NCBI GenBank assembly: GCA_014378225.1
Contig: JACMOA010000038.1
Span: 1 to 5,927, forward strand
Origin: Deinococcales bacterium
GTDB taxonomy: Bacteria; Deinococcota; Deinococci; Deinococcales; Deinococcaceae
DNA: 5,927 nucleotides
Direction: 5' to 3'
The position numbers were made by a program, and so were the translations under genes. The notes below the pieces were generated by a model that saw only the letters and a list, made by a program, of their open reading frames with translations, was not told where the DNA came from and did no database searches. This document shows, piece by piece, positions 1 to 5,236 of the stretch. Numbering within the stretch: position 1 is the stretch's first letter; every line of letters starts with the position of its first letter.

Positions 1-138
1 CCGGCCCTCTTTTCCGGGAACTGGAATGGACACTGGATTATGTGGCTGGGACCAGTTCTGGGAGCGCTTTTGGGCGCTTGGACAGGAATTTTTCTACAGG
101 TTAAACCGCTCGAGGGAGAAATTCAAACCTCGAGCTAA
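1..138 (+). CDS. C-terminal end of a MIP/aquaporin-family channel (5' truncated by the window)
   Basis: Frame 1 is open from the window edge to TAA at 136-138 and gives 45 residues. The piece starts PALFSGNWNGHWIMWLGP and continues VLGALLGAWTGIFLQV. In MIP channels the second NPA box is followed by a loop of the type 'NPARSLGPAL.SG.W..HW.YWVGP..GA..', then the last membrane helix; this fragment matches that loop, the helix and a short hydrophilic tail. These proteins form membrane pores for water or small uncharged solutes. The gene lies 14 bp upstream of arsC in the same direction. That pairing recalls AqpS-ArsC of Sinorhizobium arsenic operons, where the channel lets arsenite produced by ArsC leave the cell. 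Substrate is inferred from the neighbour only, because the NPA boxes and pore residues lie outside the window. Confidence 0.8.
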   Translation, partial: PALFSGNWNGHWIMWLGPVLGALLGAWTGIFLQVKPLEGEIQTSS

Positions 139-152
139 GAAGTCAATGGAGT

Positions 153-627
153 GTGAGCACGAACAAGAAAACTGTGCTGTTTCTCTGTACAGGCAACACC
201 GCCCGTAGCCAGATGGCAGATGGCAGATGCTCTACTGCGTCACCACTTTGCCCAATACTTCGAGGTGACGAGCGCTGGACTCGAGCCGGGAATACTCAAT
301 CCTTTTACGGTTCGAGCGCTCGAGGAGAGGGGGATTTCTACTGCCGGGATGCACGCCAAAGGGCTAATTTCCATGCTGGGCATTCGCACTTTTCACTACC
401 TCATAACCGTTTGTGACCGCGCCGAAGCAAACTGTCCCATCTTTCCTGGGGTGTCTTACCGTTTGTCCTGGCCTTTTGAGGACCCGGCTGCATTTCAGGG
501 CAGCGATGAGGATGTATTGGCCTATTTTCGCAAAATCTGTGGCCAGATTGAAGCCAAAATCCTCGAGTGGGGGCCAACAGTAGCCAATTTGATCCCACCC
601 AAATCTCCTAACCCTGCGGTTGCTTGA
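153..627 (+). pseudogene. arsC: arsC, LMW-phosphatase-type arsenate reductase, frameshifted by a 7-bp duplication
   Basis: Translation from GTG at 153 gives the P-loop FLCTGNTARSQMAD (CX5R; Cys12, Arg18) and then leaves frame. The rest continues in the +1 frame from ATG 220: MADALLRHHF, then TSAGLEPG, ITVCDRAEANCP and SWPFEDPAAF, to TGA at 625-627. Joined, they make about 155 residues with the features of thioredoxin-type arsenate reductases: the P-loop Cys, a Cys-X6-Cys pair (about residues 85 and 92 of the repaired protein, equivalent to Cys82/Cys89 of plasmid pI258 ArsC) and the Asp of the DPA motif. The family reduces arsenate to arsenite in the cytoplasm. The break is an exact second copy of ATGGCAG. 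As written, neither half can be active: the first lacks the redox cysteines and the second lacks the P-loop. A sequencing error or a slippage-prone ON/OFF state cannot be excluded. No good Shine-Dalgarno is seen at GTG 153, and coupling to the upstream channel gene is likely. Confidence 0.88.
210..230 (+). repeat. 7-bp tandem repeat causing the arsC frameshift
   Basis: Three adjacent units read CAGATGG, CAGATGG and CAGATGC. The repaired gene needs only two of them (Ser-Gln-Met-Ala-Asp-Ala-Leu). The ancestral pair of near-identical heptamers is a natural substrate for replication slippage, and one extra unit of 7 bases shifts the frame by +1. Loss of one unit would restore the full arsC frame. 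Confidence 0.85.
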
Positions 628-647
628 ATTGGCTCGAGGAAATCCCG

Positions 648-1376
648 TCAAATGTAAAGTGGAGCCATCAAACGCCAATCTCGCCCCTGATGCGCCCGCC
701 CTTCCCACTCGTGTAAAGAGTTCCATACACCTTTGTCCCGGAGTATCCGGCTGAGAAAACGGTTGTTCTCGAGAAAAGGGTCTTCCTTACCCACCGCCAG
801 AACCACTTCCATTTTCCGCAGTGCGTGCAGTTGCCAACCTTCGGACAGGTTGGGCAGGTAGTGACACGGCGTGTTGAAGTAGATGTTCTCGTCGTAATAA
901 CCTTCAAACAGGTTGTGAAAATTCTCCACCTCGAGCGTGAGGTCAAATCTTCCCGAGAAAGCACAGAGTTTGCTGAACAGGTGCGGATACCGGAAGGCAA
1001 AATTTGCGGCGTAAAACGCTCCCAGGCTACAGCCGTGCGCGATGGTGCAGGGATGGCTGTTCTTTAGGGCCATGAGCGGCAAAACCTCATGCAACAGATA
1101 CCCCTCGAGCGACAGATAGCGCCGTAGTCGGTCTGCCGGGTGTAGCCACTTACTGTAAAAGGTTTCACTGGCCAGCCCTTCCACACAGTAAAGCTGCAAC
1201 TGTCCGGCCTCGAGCTTGGGGGCCAGGACACTCACCAGCCGCAGACTTTCGGCTTCAAAAAAACGTCCGTCCCGCGTGGGAAAGCTGAGTACCTTAGCCC
1301 CCGCGTGACCAAAAATGAGCAGTTCCATGTTGCGCTCGAGCCGGGGGCTGTACCAGTTGTGATATTCACGGTTCAT
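648..1376 (-). CDS. Alpha/beta-hydrolase of the 'esterase family' (putative esterase, PF00756-like)
   Basis: A 242-residue protein without signal peptide or membrane segment. The N-terminus YHNWYSPRLERNMELLIFG, then VLSFPTRDGRFFEAE and QLYCVEG, is the typical opening of this esterase family. The nucleophile elbow is GCSLG (Ser117). An acid at Asp199 in VGKEDPF and a His at 229 in GRAHQGRDW complete the expected Ser-Asp-His triad. Family members end in a 'HDW' motif; here the His is separated from the final DW by QGR, a small departure. The length is normal for the family and the substrate is unknown. It ends 20 bp from the convergent end of arsC with no visible terminator hairpin. The start ATG has no Shine-Dalgarno; a TACCCT box 12 bases upstream, inside a dyad, suggests a very short leader and repressor control. 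It may be co-transcribed with the 80-residue gene upstream (173-bp gap). Confidence 0.87.
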   Translation of the reverse strand: MNREYHNWYSPRLERNMELLIFGHAGAKVLSFPTRDGRFFEAESLRLVSVLAPKLEAGQLQLYCVEGLASETFYSKWLHPADRLRRYLSLEGYLLHEVLPLMALKNSHPCTIAHGCSLGAFYAANFAFRYPHLFSKLCAFSGRFDLTLEVENFHNLFEGYYDENIYFNTPCHYLPNLSEGWQLHALRKMEVVLAVGKEDPFLENNRFLSRILRDKGVWNSLHEWEGRAHQGRDWRLMAPLYI

Positions 1377-1549
1377 GCGGGTGAAAACAGGGTAGTTGTT
1401 TCACCCAGATTGCGCTCGAGACGAACTTTGCCTGACCATAACACCACTCGAGTATGACACGGAATTGTCAGGTTAGTTAAGACATGGACACGAGCAGGTC
1501 AAGCACCCAAACTTAGACCCACCCGAAAAATCCTGACACAAAACTTGAT
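1377..1549. other. 173-bp intergenic region between the esterase and the 80-residue gene
   Basis: It holds the GGGTGAAA dyad next to the esterase start, two CTCGAG words (1415-1420, 1447-1452) and a second short dyad, TGACA-N6-TGTCA (1455-1470). On the minus strand TTAACT and CATACT with an 18-bp spacer (around 1452-1481) could be a weak promoter for the esterase. No coding sequence, RNA gene or intrinsic terminator is recognisable. Confidence 0.5.
1379..1406 (-). promoter_or_regulatory. Inverted repeat around a -10-like box in front of the esterase gene (candidate operator)
   Basis: GGGTGAAA (1379-1386) and TTTCACCC (1399-1406) are perfect 8-bp inverted arms, separated by 12 bases and starting 2 bases from the esterase start codon. 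On the minus strand the spacer carries TACCCT (1389-1394), which fits the TANNNT -10 pattern. A -10 box enclosed by a dyad is the geometry of a repressor operator. It could also fold as a small RNA hairpin over the ribosome entry. No convincing -35 was found at the expected spacing. Confidence 0.45.
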
Positions 1550-1792
1550 TTACGGGACAAAATAATGGGACGGTGAAGGCTGCTCATGAGCACAGTGGGG
1601 CTGTACGCAGCGCGAAAGAACCTCTTTTCGGTGTGGCTCGAGCCAATCTGCCAGGGCCAGAAGCTGAGCAGCTACCCTCGAGCGAAAACTGCGCCGCGCC
1701 GCGTGCGAAATCTGATGCCGTGTGCGGGCTTCCTCGAGTATTTCCCGCTGCCGCTCGAGTCCCAATTGGTAAATAAAGTCGTGTGAGTGCAT
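1550..1792 (-). CDS. Small hypothetical protein, 80 residues
   Basis: The protein begins MHSHDFIYQLGLERQREILEEA. It is rich in Arg, Glu, Leu and His, with predicted helices over about residues 5-50 (YQLGLERQREILEEARTRHQ and RVAAQLLALADWLEPH) and a His/Pro-rich tail. It has no signal peptide or membrane span, and I do not recognise the family. The start was chosen at 1792 because GAGGAGGT lies 4 bases upstream, the strongest Shine-Dalgarno in the window. An in-frame ATG at 1840 lacks this and would overlap the promoter. The helical, basic first half followed by LLALADWL resembles small accessory proteins of unknown function, but no function is proposed. It is divergent from the DUF5937-ArsR regulator, which may control it. 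Being real is supported by the ribosome site, the promoter and three CTC-GAG Leu-Glu pairs in frame. Confidence 0.68.
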   Translation of the reverse strand: MHSHDFIYQLGLERQREILEEARTRHQISHAARRSFRSRVAAQLLALADWLEPHRKEVLSRCVQPHCAHEQPSPSHYFVP

Positions 1793-1796
1793 AACG

Positions 1797-1804
1797 ACCT
1801 CCTC
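1797..1804 (-). promoter_or_regulatory. Strong Shine-Dalgarno deciding the start of the 80-residue gene
   Basis: On the minus strand GAGGAGGT precedes ATG at 1792 by 4 bases. It overlaps a CTCGAG word (1802-1807). It is clearly better than anything in front of the longer in-frame start at 1840. Confidence 0.75.
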
Positions 1805-1811
1805 GAGTGCC

Positions 1812-1840
1812 AATTTAGTCCATACCCCAGAACAATCCAA
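1812..1840 (-). promoter_or_regulatory. Candidate promoter of the 80-residue gene
   Basis: On the minus strand TTGGAT (1840-1835) and TAAATT (1817-1812) are separated by 17 bp. Each matches four of six bases of the -35/-10 consensus. Transcription would begin about 1805 or slightly below, which is tight against the Shine-Dalgarno at 1797-1804. Confidence 0.45.
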
Positions 1841-1887
1841 TCAATTCGCTCGAGGGTGAATCTGTGGAGTCTTGGTCCTGAACCGCG

Positions 1888-1893
1888 CACAAT
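1888..1893 (+). promoter_or_regulatory. Candidate -10 box for leaderless transcription of the DUF5937-ArsR gene
   Basis: CACAAT ends 6 bases before ATG 1900, and there is no Shine-Dalgarno. The same 6-base distance is seen at the kinase gene. Leaderless genes with a -10 box directly before the start are common in Deinococcus. No good -35 is visible 17 bp upstream. Confidence 0.35.
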
Positions 1894-1899
1894 AGGGCC

Positions 1900-2919
1900 A
1901 TGAAGAACACCCGCATTCATCTCACTGCCGTGGACCTGAACCGCACCCATTTTGCTTTCAGCCCGTTGTGGGAAGCGGTGATGGGCTTTCGGGCCACCCT
2001 CGAGCCGAGCCGTTTTGCGCTGCATCTCCCCTGGATTTGTGAAGCTCAGGACGCTATAAAGGACCTGAACCTCTCGGCGCTGACTGCATTGTGCCTGCCC
2101 ACAGGCTACATTCCAGATTTCCTGACCCCTCCACCCCACACCCCGCTGCCTGATTTCTCCGAGGAACTTCAAACTCTGCTCAAGACGGACCCGGACACCG
2201 TGCGGCGCGAGGTGCTCCTGGCCTTCGAGGACCGAGAAATGCCTGTTGCGGCGAAAGTTTTCCTCGAGCGCCCCGAGCAGGCTCTGATAGAGTTGGCCCA
2301 AAACATCAAGCTATTTTGGGAACGGACTCTCGAGCCACACTGGCCCCGGCTGCGGGCCATGCTCGAGAACGACGTGATGATGAGGGCGCGAAATCTGGCC
2401 CTGGGCGGCCCGGAGGCGCTATTTCGAGACCTGCATCCGTTGGTGAGTTATCACGACGGGGTGCTCGAGCTGGACCAAACGGTGTGTCGGACGGACTTCG
2501 ACATCTACCCGGCTGGTCGTGGATTGCTGCTGATGCCGTCGGCCTTCGTGTGGCCCCGCTGGAATAGCATCATCGGGGAGGGGTGGCAGCCCACCCTGGC
2601 CTATACCCCGCGTGGGGTGGCTAATTTATGGACCAATACGCCGCCGAAAGGCAATCATTCGCTCGAGCTGTTGATGGGTCGAGGCCGGGCGGAGGTGTTA
2701 CTCAGTCTGGACCCGCCCTCCAGTACCCTCGAGCTGGCCCGCCGTCTGAAAGTCTCACCCAGTGGGATTTCGGCGCACCTCAGCACGCTCGAGGACACTG
2801 GATTGGTGGAGCGCCAGCGGCGCGGACGTTACGTGTACTACCGTTTAAGCCCTACTGGGCGCAGCTTGCTCGAGCTGATGGGAACTGTCCTCGAGCGGGA
2901 GTTGGCCCTGCCGGGGTGA
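1900..2919 (+). CDS. Transcriptional regulator: DUF5937-like N-terminal region plus C-terminal ArsR winged helix
   Basis: A 339-residue cytoplasmic protein. The N-terminus IHLTAVDLNRTHFAFSPLWEAV and ALHLPWI matches the start of the DUF5937 sensory region found in front of ArsR-type helix-turn-helix domains (about residues 5-240). The C-terminal winged helix is at about residues 255-330: helix pair TLELARRLKVSPSGISAHLSTLEDTGL (276-302, recognition helix around SPSGISAHLS), then the wing RQRRGRYVYYRL. The ArsR metal site ELCVC is absent and the three cysteines (47, 65, 196) are scattered, so it is unlikely to sense arsenic or metals through the classical site. Such long ArsR proteins usually act as repressors of adjacent genes; the likely targets are its own promoter and the divergent 80-residue gene. 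The gene ends 26 bp from the convergent response regulator. All ten Leu-Glu dipeptides are encoded CTC-GAG. Confidence 0.85.
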   Translation: MKNTRIHLTAVDLNRTHFAFSPLWEAVMGFRATLEPSRFALHLPWICEAQDAIKDLNLSALTALCLPTGYIPDFLTPPPHTPLPDFSEELQTLLKTDPDTVRREVLLAFEDREMPVAAKVFLERPEQALIELAQNIKLFWERTLEPHWPRLRAMLENDVMMRARNLALGGPEALFRDLHPLVSYHDGVLELDQTVCRTDFDIYPAGRGLLLMPSAFVWPRWNSIIGEGWQPTLAYTPRGVANLWTNTPPKGNHSLELLMGRGRAEVLLSLDPPSSTLELARRLKVSPSGISAHLSTLEDTGLVERQRRGRYVYYRLSPTGRSLLELMGTVLERELALPG

Positions 2920-2945
2920 CGAAGTTAGGCTCGAGCACAGCGGAT

Positions 2946-3575
2946 TCAAAGTAACCCCTGACGCAGAGCCTTTACCGCCGCCTGAGTGCGGTCACTGGCG
3001 CTCAACTTCTCGAGCAGGTCTCCAACGTGGCTTTTGACCGTGCTCACCGAAACAGATAGCTCGAGGGCAATTTCTTTGTTGTTGCGTCCTTCGGAAATCA
3101 GGCGCAGGGTCGCCAGTTCGCGCTCGGTGAGGTGAACGCTGTGCTCGAGCGGTTTTTGAATCTGCCCCAGCACGCCCCTGGCAATCTGTGGGTCCAGATA
3201 CGCGCTGCCTGCCGCCGCCGCCCGAATGGCTAGCATCAACAAATCCGGGTCGCCACTTTTGAGACAGTACGCATCCGCTCCAGATGCAAGAGCTGCGAAA
3301 ACCTCTTCCTGTAACTGGTGCGCGGTTAACATCACAATGCGAATTCCTGGCTCGAGGGCCTTAATTTGCCGTGCGGTTTCGATGCCGTCTATTCCGGGTA
3401 ATCCAATATCCAGCACCACCACCTCACACGGATGGCTGGGAAGTCGCTCGAGCGCTTCCTCACCACTCCGCGCTTCTCCCACAGTCTCGAGGTCGCTCTG
3501 AAAATTGATGCTGGCCCGCAGCCCATCGCGGGTGAAACTGTGGTCCTCGACCAGGAAAACGCGGATTTTGGACAT
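2946..3575 (-). CDS. NarL/FixJ-family response regulator (receiver + LuxR-type HTH)
   Basis: A 209-residue protein. The receiver domain (about 1-120) has the acid pocket Glu10-Asp11 in FLVEDH, phospho-acceptor Asp56 in VVVLDIGLPGIDG, Thr84 in VMLTAH and Lys106 in YCLKSG. The LuxR-type DNA-binding domain (about 148-208) has LTERELATLRLISEGRNNKEIA and VSVSTVKSHVGDLLEKL. It binds DNA as a phosphorylated dimer in this family. Start 3575 is preferred over a TTG at 3602 because GAGGT lies 3 bases upstream and MSKIRVFLVEDH is the normal family N-terminus. It follows the kinase gene by 97 bp on the same strand, so it is probably the partner. KdpE is an OmpR-type regulator, whereas this protein is NarL-type, so it is not KdpE even though the kdp genes are adjacent. 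Nitrate or another signal cannot be read from the sequence. Confidence 0.93.
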   Translation of the reverse strand: MSKIRVFLVEDHSFTRDGLRASINFQSDLETVGEARSGEEALERLPSHPCEVVVLDIGLPGIDGIETARQIKALEPGIRIVMLTAHQLQEEVFAALASGADAYCLKSGDPDLLMLAIRAAAAGSAYLDPQIARGVLGQIQKPLEHSVHLTERELATLRLISEGRNNKEIALELSVSVSTVKSHVGDLLEKLSASDRTQAAVKALRQGLL

Positions 3576-3672
3576 GGGACCTCGGAAAGAAGTTATGAGC
3601 AATGAGTGACGAGCTTAGGAACAGGAGTTGTAGTCGCGATTCAAACACTCGAGTTTGGAAGAACTTGAAACC
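3576..3672. other. 97-bp spacer between kinase and response regulator
   Basis: It contains one CTCGAG (3648-3653) and the GAGGT ribosome site of the regulator gene (minus strand, 3579-3583). A TAACTT box about 15 bases before the regulator start could be a -10, but no -35 accompanies it. No terminator hairpin is seen, so read-through from the kinase gene is likely. Confidence 0.4.
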
Positions 3673-5202
3673 TTATTGTGAATGGGGGACAGCTTTTAGC
3701 CCATTGCTAATCGCCGAATTTGCGCTCCCCTCAAATTCCTGTTTTGCGCCGTTTCGACTTGCTTCCCCCACCAGCGGCAAGGAAAAGCGAAAACTGGTTC
3801 TCCCCCCCTGCCGTGCGTAAGCGATTCTGCCACTGTGCGATTCTACGATTCTACGCGCCAGATACAGCCCCAGGCCGCTTCCTGCGCCTGCTCCAGCTTT
3901 TTTGAACCGCTGAAATAGGGTGGAGCGCACCGCGTCTGGCACGCCTACGCCGTCGTCAAACACCGTAACGTGTACGTAGCGGCCCAAAGTCTCAAGCCGA
4001 ACCTCCACTTTTCCGCCGGGGGGCGACCATTTTTGGGCGTTCTCGAGCAGGTTTTGTACCGCTCTGCCCAACTCGAGTGGGTTTCCACGTACCCAGGCGT
4101 GCGCCTTGAGAACCACTTCTAACTCGAGCGATTTTTCGGTGAAGATGGTTTCCATCATCTTCAGTCGGTCCTCGAGTAATTCACGCAGGTCCAGCGGTCT
4201 GAAATCGTCTCCGGTGTCTCCCGCCTCGAGCCGAGCTACGGTGAGCAGTTGGTCGGCCAAATCTAGCAGCGCGGCGTTGGACGCAACCCCGTTTTGCAGG
4301 CTGGCGCGGTACTCCTCAGAGAGTTCGCCGTATGCGCCCTGAAGCGCCAGTTTCATGCTCAGGGTACTGGCGGTGATGGGAGTGCGTAAATCGTGCGAAA
4401 AAGCGTAAATCAGGTCTTTAATCAGGTCGTTACGCCGCTCGAGTTCGGAATTCAAATTCTCGAGCTTCATGCGTAAGTGCAGTTGCTCAAAAGCTGGAGC
4501 CACCGCGCCCACCGCGTCCTCGAGTGCGTCGCGCTGGCTGCTTTCGCCGTTTCCATCCATCAGCACCCGCAGCTCAGAGCCGTCAGTACGGGTCCACACC
4601 GCCTCGAGCGTGGCCCCAAAGTCTGGCTCGGGTGCGCCGCTGTGAGCCAGGGTTGCGGCTGGGGGCGAAGCAAAGCGTGGGGGTGCATAACTGTGATGCG
4701 CGAGACCAGAAATTACCACCGCGTTTGCGTTGAGATACTCACGCAAACCTGCCGCTGTTCGCTCGAGGAATTCTTCTGGAGTGCGCGACCCGCTAAGCGT
4801 GGTCAGCAGTTGACGCAGATTGCGCTCACGCTCAGCGCGGATTTCCTCGAGCCGCAGGGTAGCCACACGAGAAGCACTCGAGCGCAGTTTCAAGGTAAAA
4901 AATCCCACCAGCACAAAGCCCACTGCCGCAAAGGTCCGGTTCACCACAGCAGACGTTTCCTCGGCCTGGAGCGCCTGGGCATTCAGAAACCCAGCTAACA
5001 GGTTGCTCGAGAGGGCTAAAACCACCATCAATAAAGTGAAATTCCGGCTGAGCACCAGACTCGAGAGAGCGATGGGAACGCTGTACAAAATGGCCACTAC
5101 CAGGGCCGCCGGGGTCAGAATATCCAGAACGAGCGTCGCCAGCAAAAGAATCAGGCTCGAGGTGATGAGTGCAAATTTAGAAAGGGTGGTCGGAGACCGC
5201 AT
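3673..5202 (-). CDS. Membrane sensor histidine kinase (4 TM, GAF-like, HisKA, HATPase), likely regulator of the adjacent kdp genes
   Basis: A 509-residue protein. About four membrane helices lie within residues 10-107 (FALITSSLILLLATLVLDIL; ALVVAILYSVPIALSSLVL; LLMVVLALSSNLLAGFL; TFAAVGFVLVGFFTL). A coiled-coil linker follows (about 112-135, RLEEIRAERERNLRQL), then a GAF-like region (about 140-240). HisKA has the H-box FSHDLRTPITAS with His270. HATPase has N-box NLLENAQKW (Asn384, Asn388), DDGVGVP (Asp416) and GSGLGLYLARR. Four helices, GAF, HisKA and HATPase repeat the order of the C-terminal half of KdpD, but the KdpD/Usp cytoplasmic N-terminus is missing. Residues about 477-509 form an unconserved tail. 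The gene is divergent from kdpF with 34 bp between starts. The start has no spaced Shine-Dalgarno; TAGACT ends 6 bases upstream, which suggests a leaderless mRNA. HisKA kinases more often pair with OmpR-type partners, so pairing with the NarL-type regulator is unusual. Confidence 0.92.
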   Translation of the reverse strand: MRSPTTLSKFALITSSLILLLATLVLDILTPAALVVAILYSVPIALSSLVLSRNFTLLMVVLALSSNLLAGFLNAQALQAEETSAVVNRTFAAVGFVLVGFFTLKLRSSASRVATLRLEEIRAERERNLRQLLTTLSGSRTPEEFLERTAAGLREYLNANAVVISGLAHHSYAPPRFASPPAATLAHSGAPEPDFGATLEAVWTRTDGSELRVLMDGNGESSQRDALEDAVGAVAPAFEQLHLRMKLENLNSELERRNDLIKDLIYAFSHDLRTPITASTLSMKLALQGAYGELSEEYRASLQNGVASNAALLDLADQLLTVARLEAGDTGDDFRPLDLRELLEDRLKMMETIFTEKSLELEVVLKAHAWVRGNPLELGRAVQNLLENAQKWSPPGGKVEVRLETLGRYVHVTVFDDGVGVPDAVRSTLFQRFKKAGAGAGSGLGLYLARRIVESHSGRIAYARQGGRTSFRFSLPLVGEASRNGAKQEFEGSANSAISNGLKAVPHSQ

Positions 5203-5208
5203 TCCTAC

Positions 5209-5235
5209 AGTCTAATCGCTCGAGGGCCGGGTCAA
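5209..5235 (-). promoter_or_regulatory. Candidate leaderless promoter of the sensor kinase gene
   Basis: On the minus strand TTGACC (5235-5230) and TAGACT (5214-5209) are separated by 15 bp, and the -10 box ends 6 bases before ATG 5202. With a usual start distance, transcription would begin at or within a base or two of the A of the start codon. The spacer is shorter than the usual 16-18 bp. CTCGAG (5219-5224) fills its centre. Confidence 0.5.
5211..5216 (+). promoter_or_regulatory. Candidate -10 box of the kdp operon
   Basis: TCTAAT matches five of six bases of TATAAT and lies 20 bases before kdpF ATG 5237. It overlaps the -10 box of the divergent kinase gene (5209-5214). No -35 is recognisable 16-18 bp upstream, as would fit an activator-dependent promoter. 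Confidence 0.35.
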
Positions 5236-5236
5236 G

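Larger units (their letters stand above)
1793..1899. promoter_or_regulatory. Divergent promoter region between the 80-residue gene and the DUF5937-ArsR gene
   Basis: 107 bp containing the minus-strand promoter and Shine-Dalgarno of the small gene, the -10-like box of the regulator gene and two CTCGAG copies (1802-1807, 1849-1854). GGGTGAA at 1853-1859 repeats the half-site of the dyad in front of the esterase gene (GGGTGAAA at 1379). That may mark one regulator acting at both places, but the second arm is missing here. Confidence 0.4.

Noticed and set aside
26..208. 60-codon frame starting MDTGLCGWDQF
   Set aside because: It is out of frame with the MIP-channel C-terminus, which is clearly recognisable in frame 1.
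364..726. 120-codon open frame on the minus strand
   Set aside because: It lies antisense to arsC and overlaps the conserved esterase end. The translation is low-complexity and unlike any family, so it is a shadow.
1877..1944. Direct repeat CCTGAACCGC at 1877-1886 and 1935-1944
   Set aside because: The second copy is ordinary coding sequence (Asp-Leu-Asn-Arg). With no further copies or symmetry, chance is the simplest explanation.
1672..2301. 209-codon open frame on the minus strand
   Set aside because: It overlaps the conserved DUF5937 region on the other strand and the well-supported 80-residue gene, and its translation is rich in Arg/Gly/Gln with no motif.
2920..2945. Possible bidirectional terminator in the convergent gap
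   Set aside because: No stem of useful length and no T-run on either strand; the only palindrome is CTCGAG itself. The same holds for 628-647.
3830..3856. Short repeats of GATTCTAC / GCGATTCT
   Set aside because: They fall inside the conserved kinase end (ARRIVESHSGRI) with an intact frame, so they reflect codon choice for repeated Arg-Ile residues.
4477..5215. Open frames of 173 and 131 codons on the plus strand
   Set aside because: Both are antisense to the sensor kinase, whose domains are continuous over this region. They have no ribosome site or family pattern.
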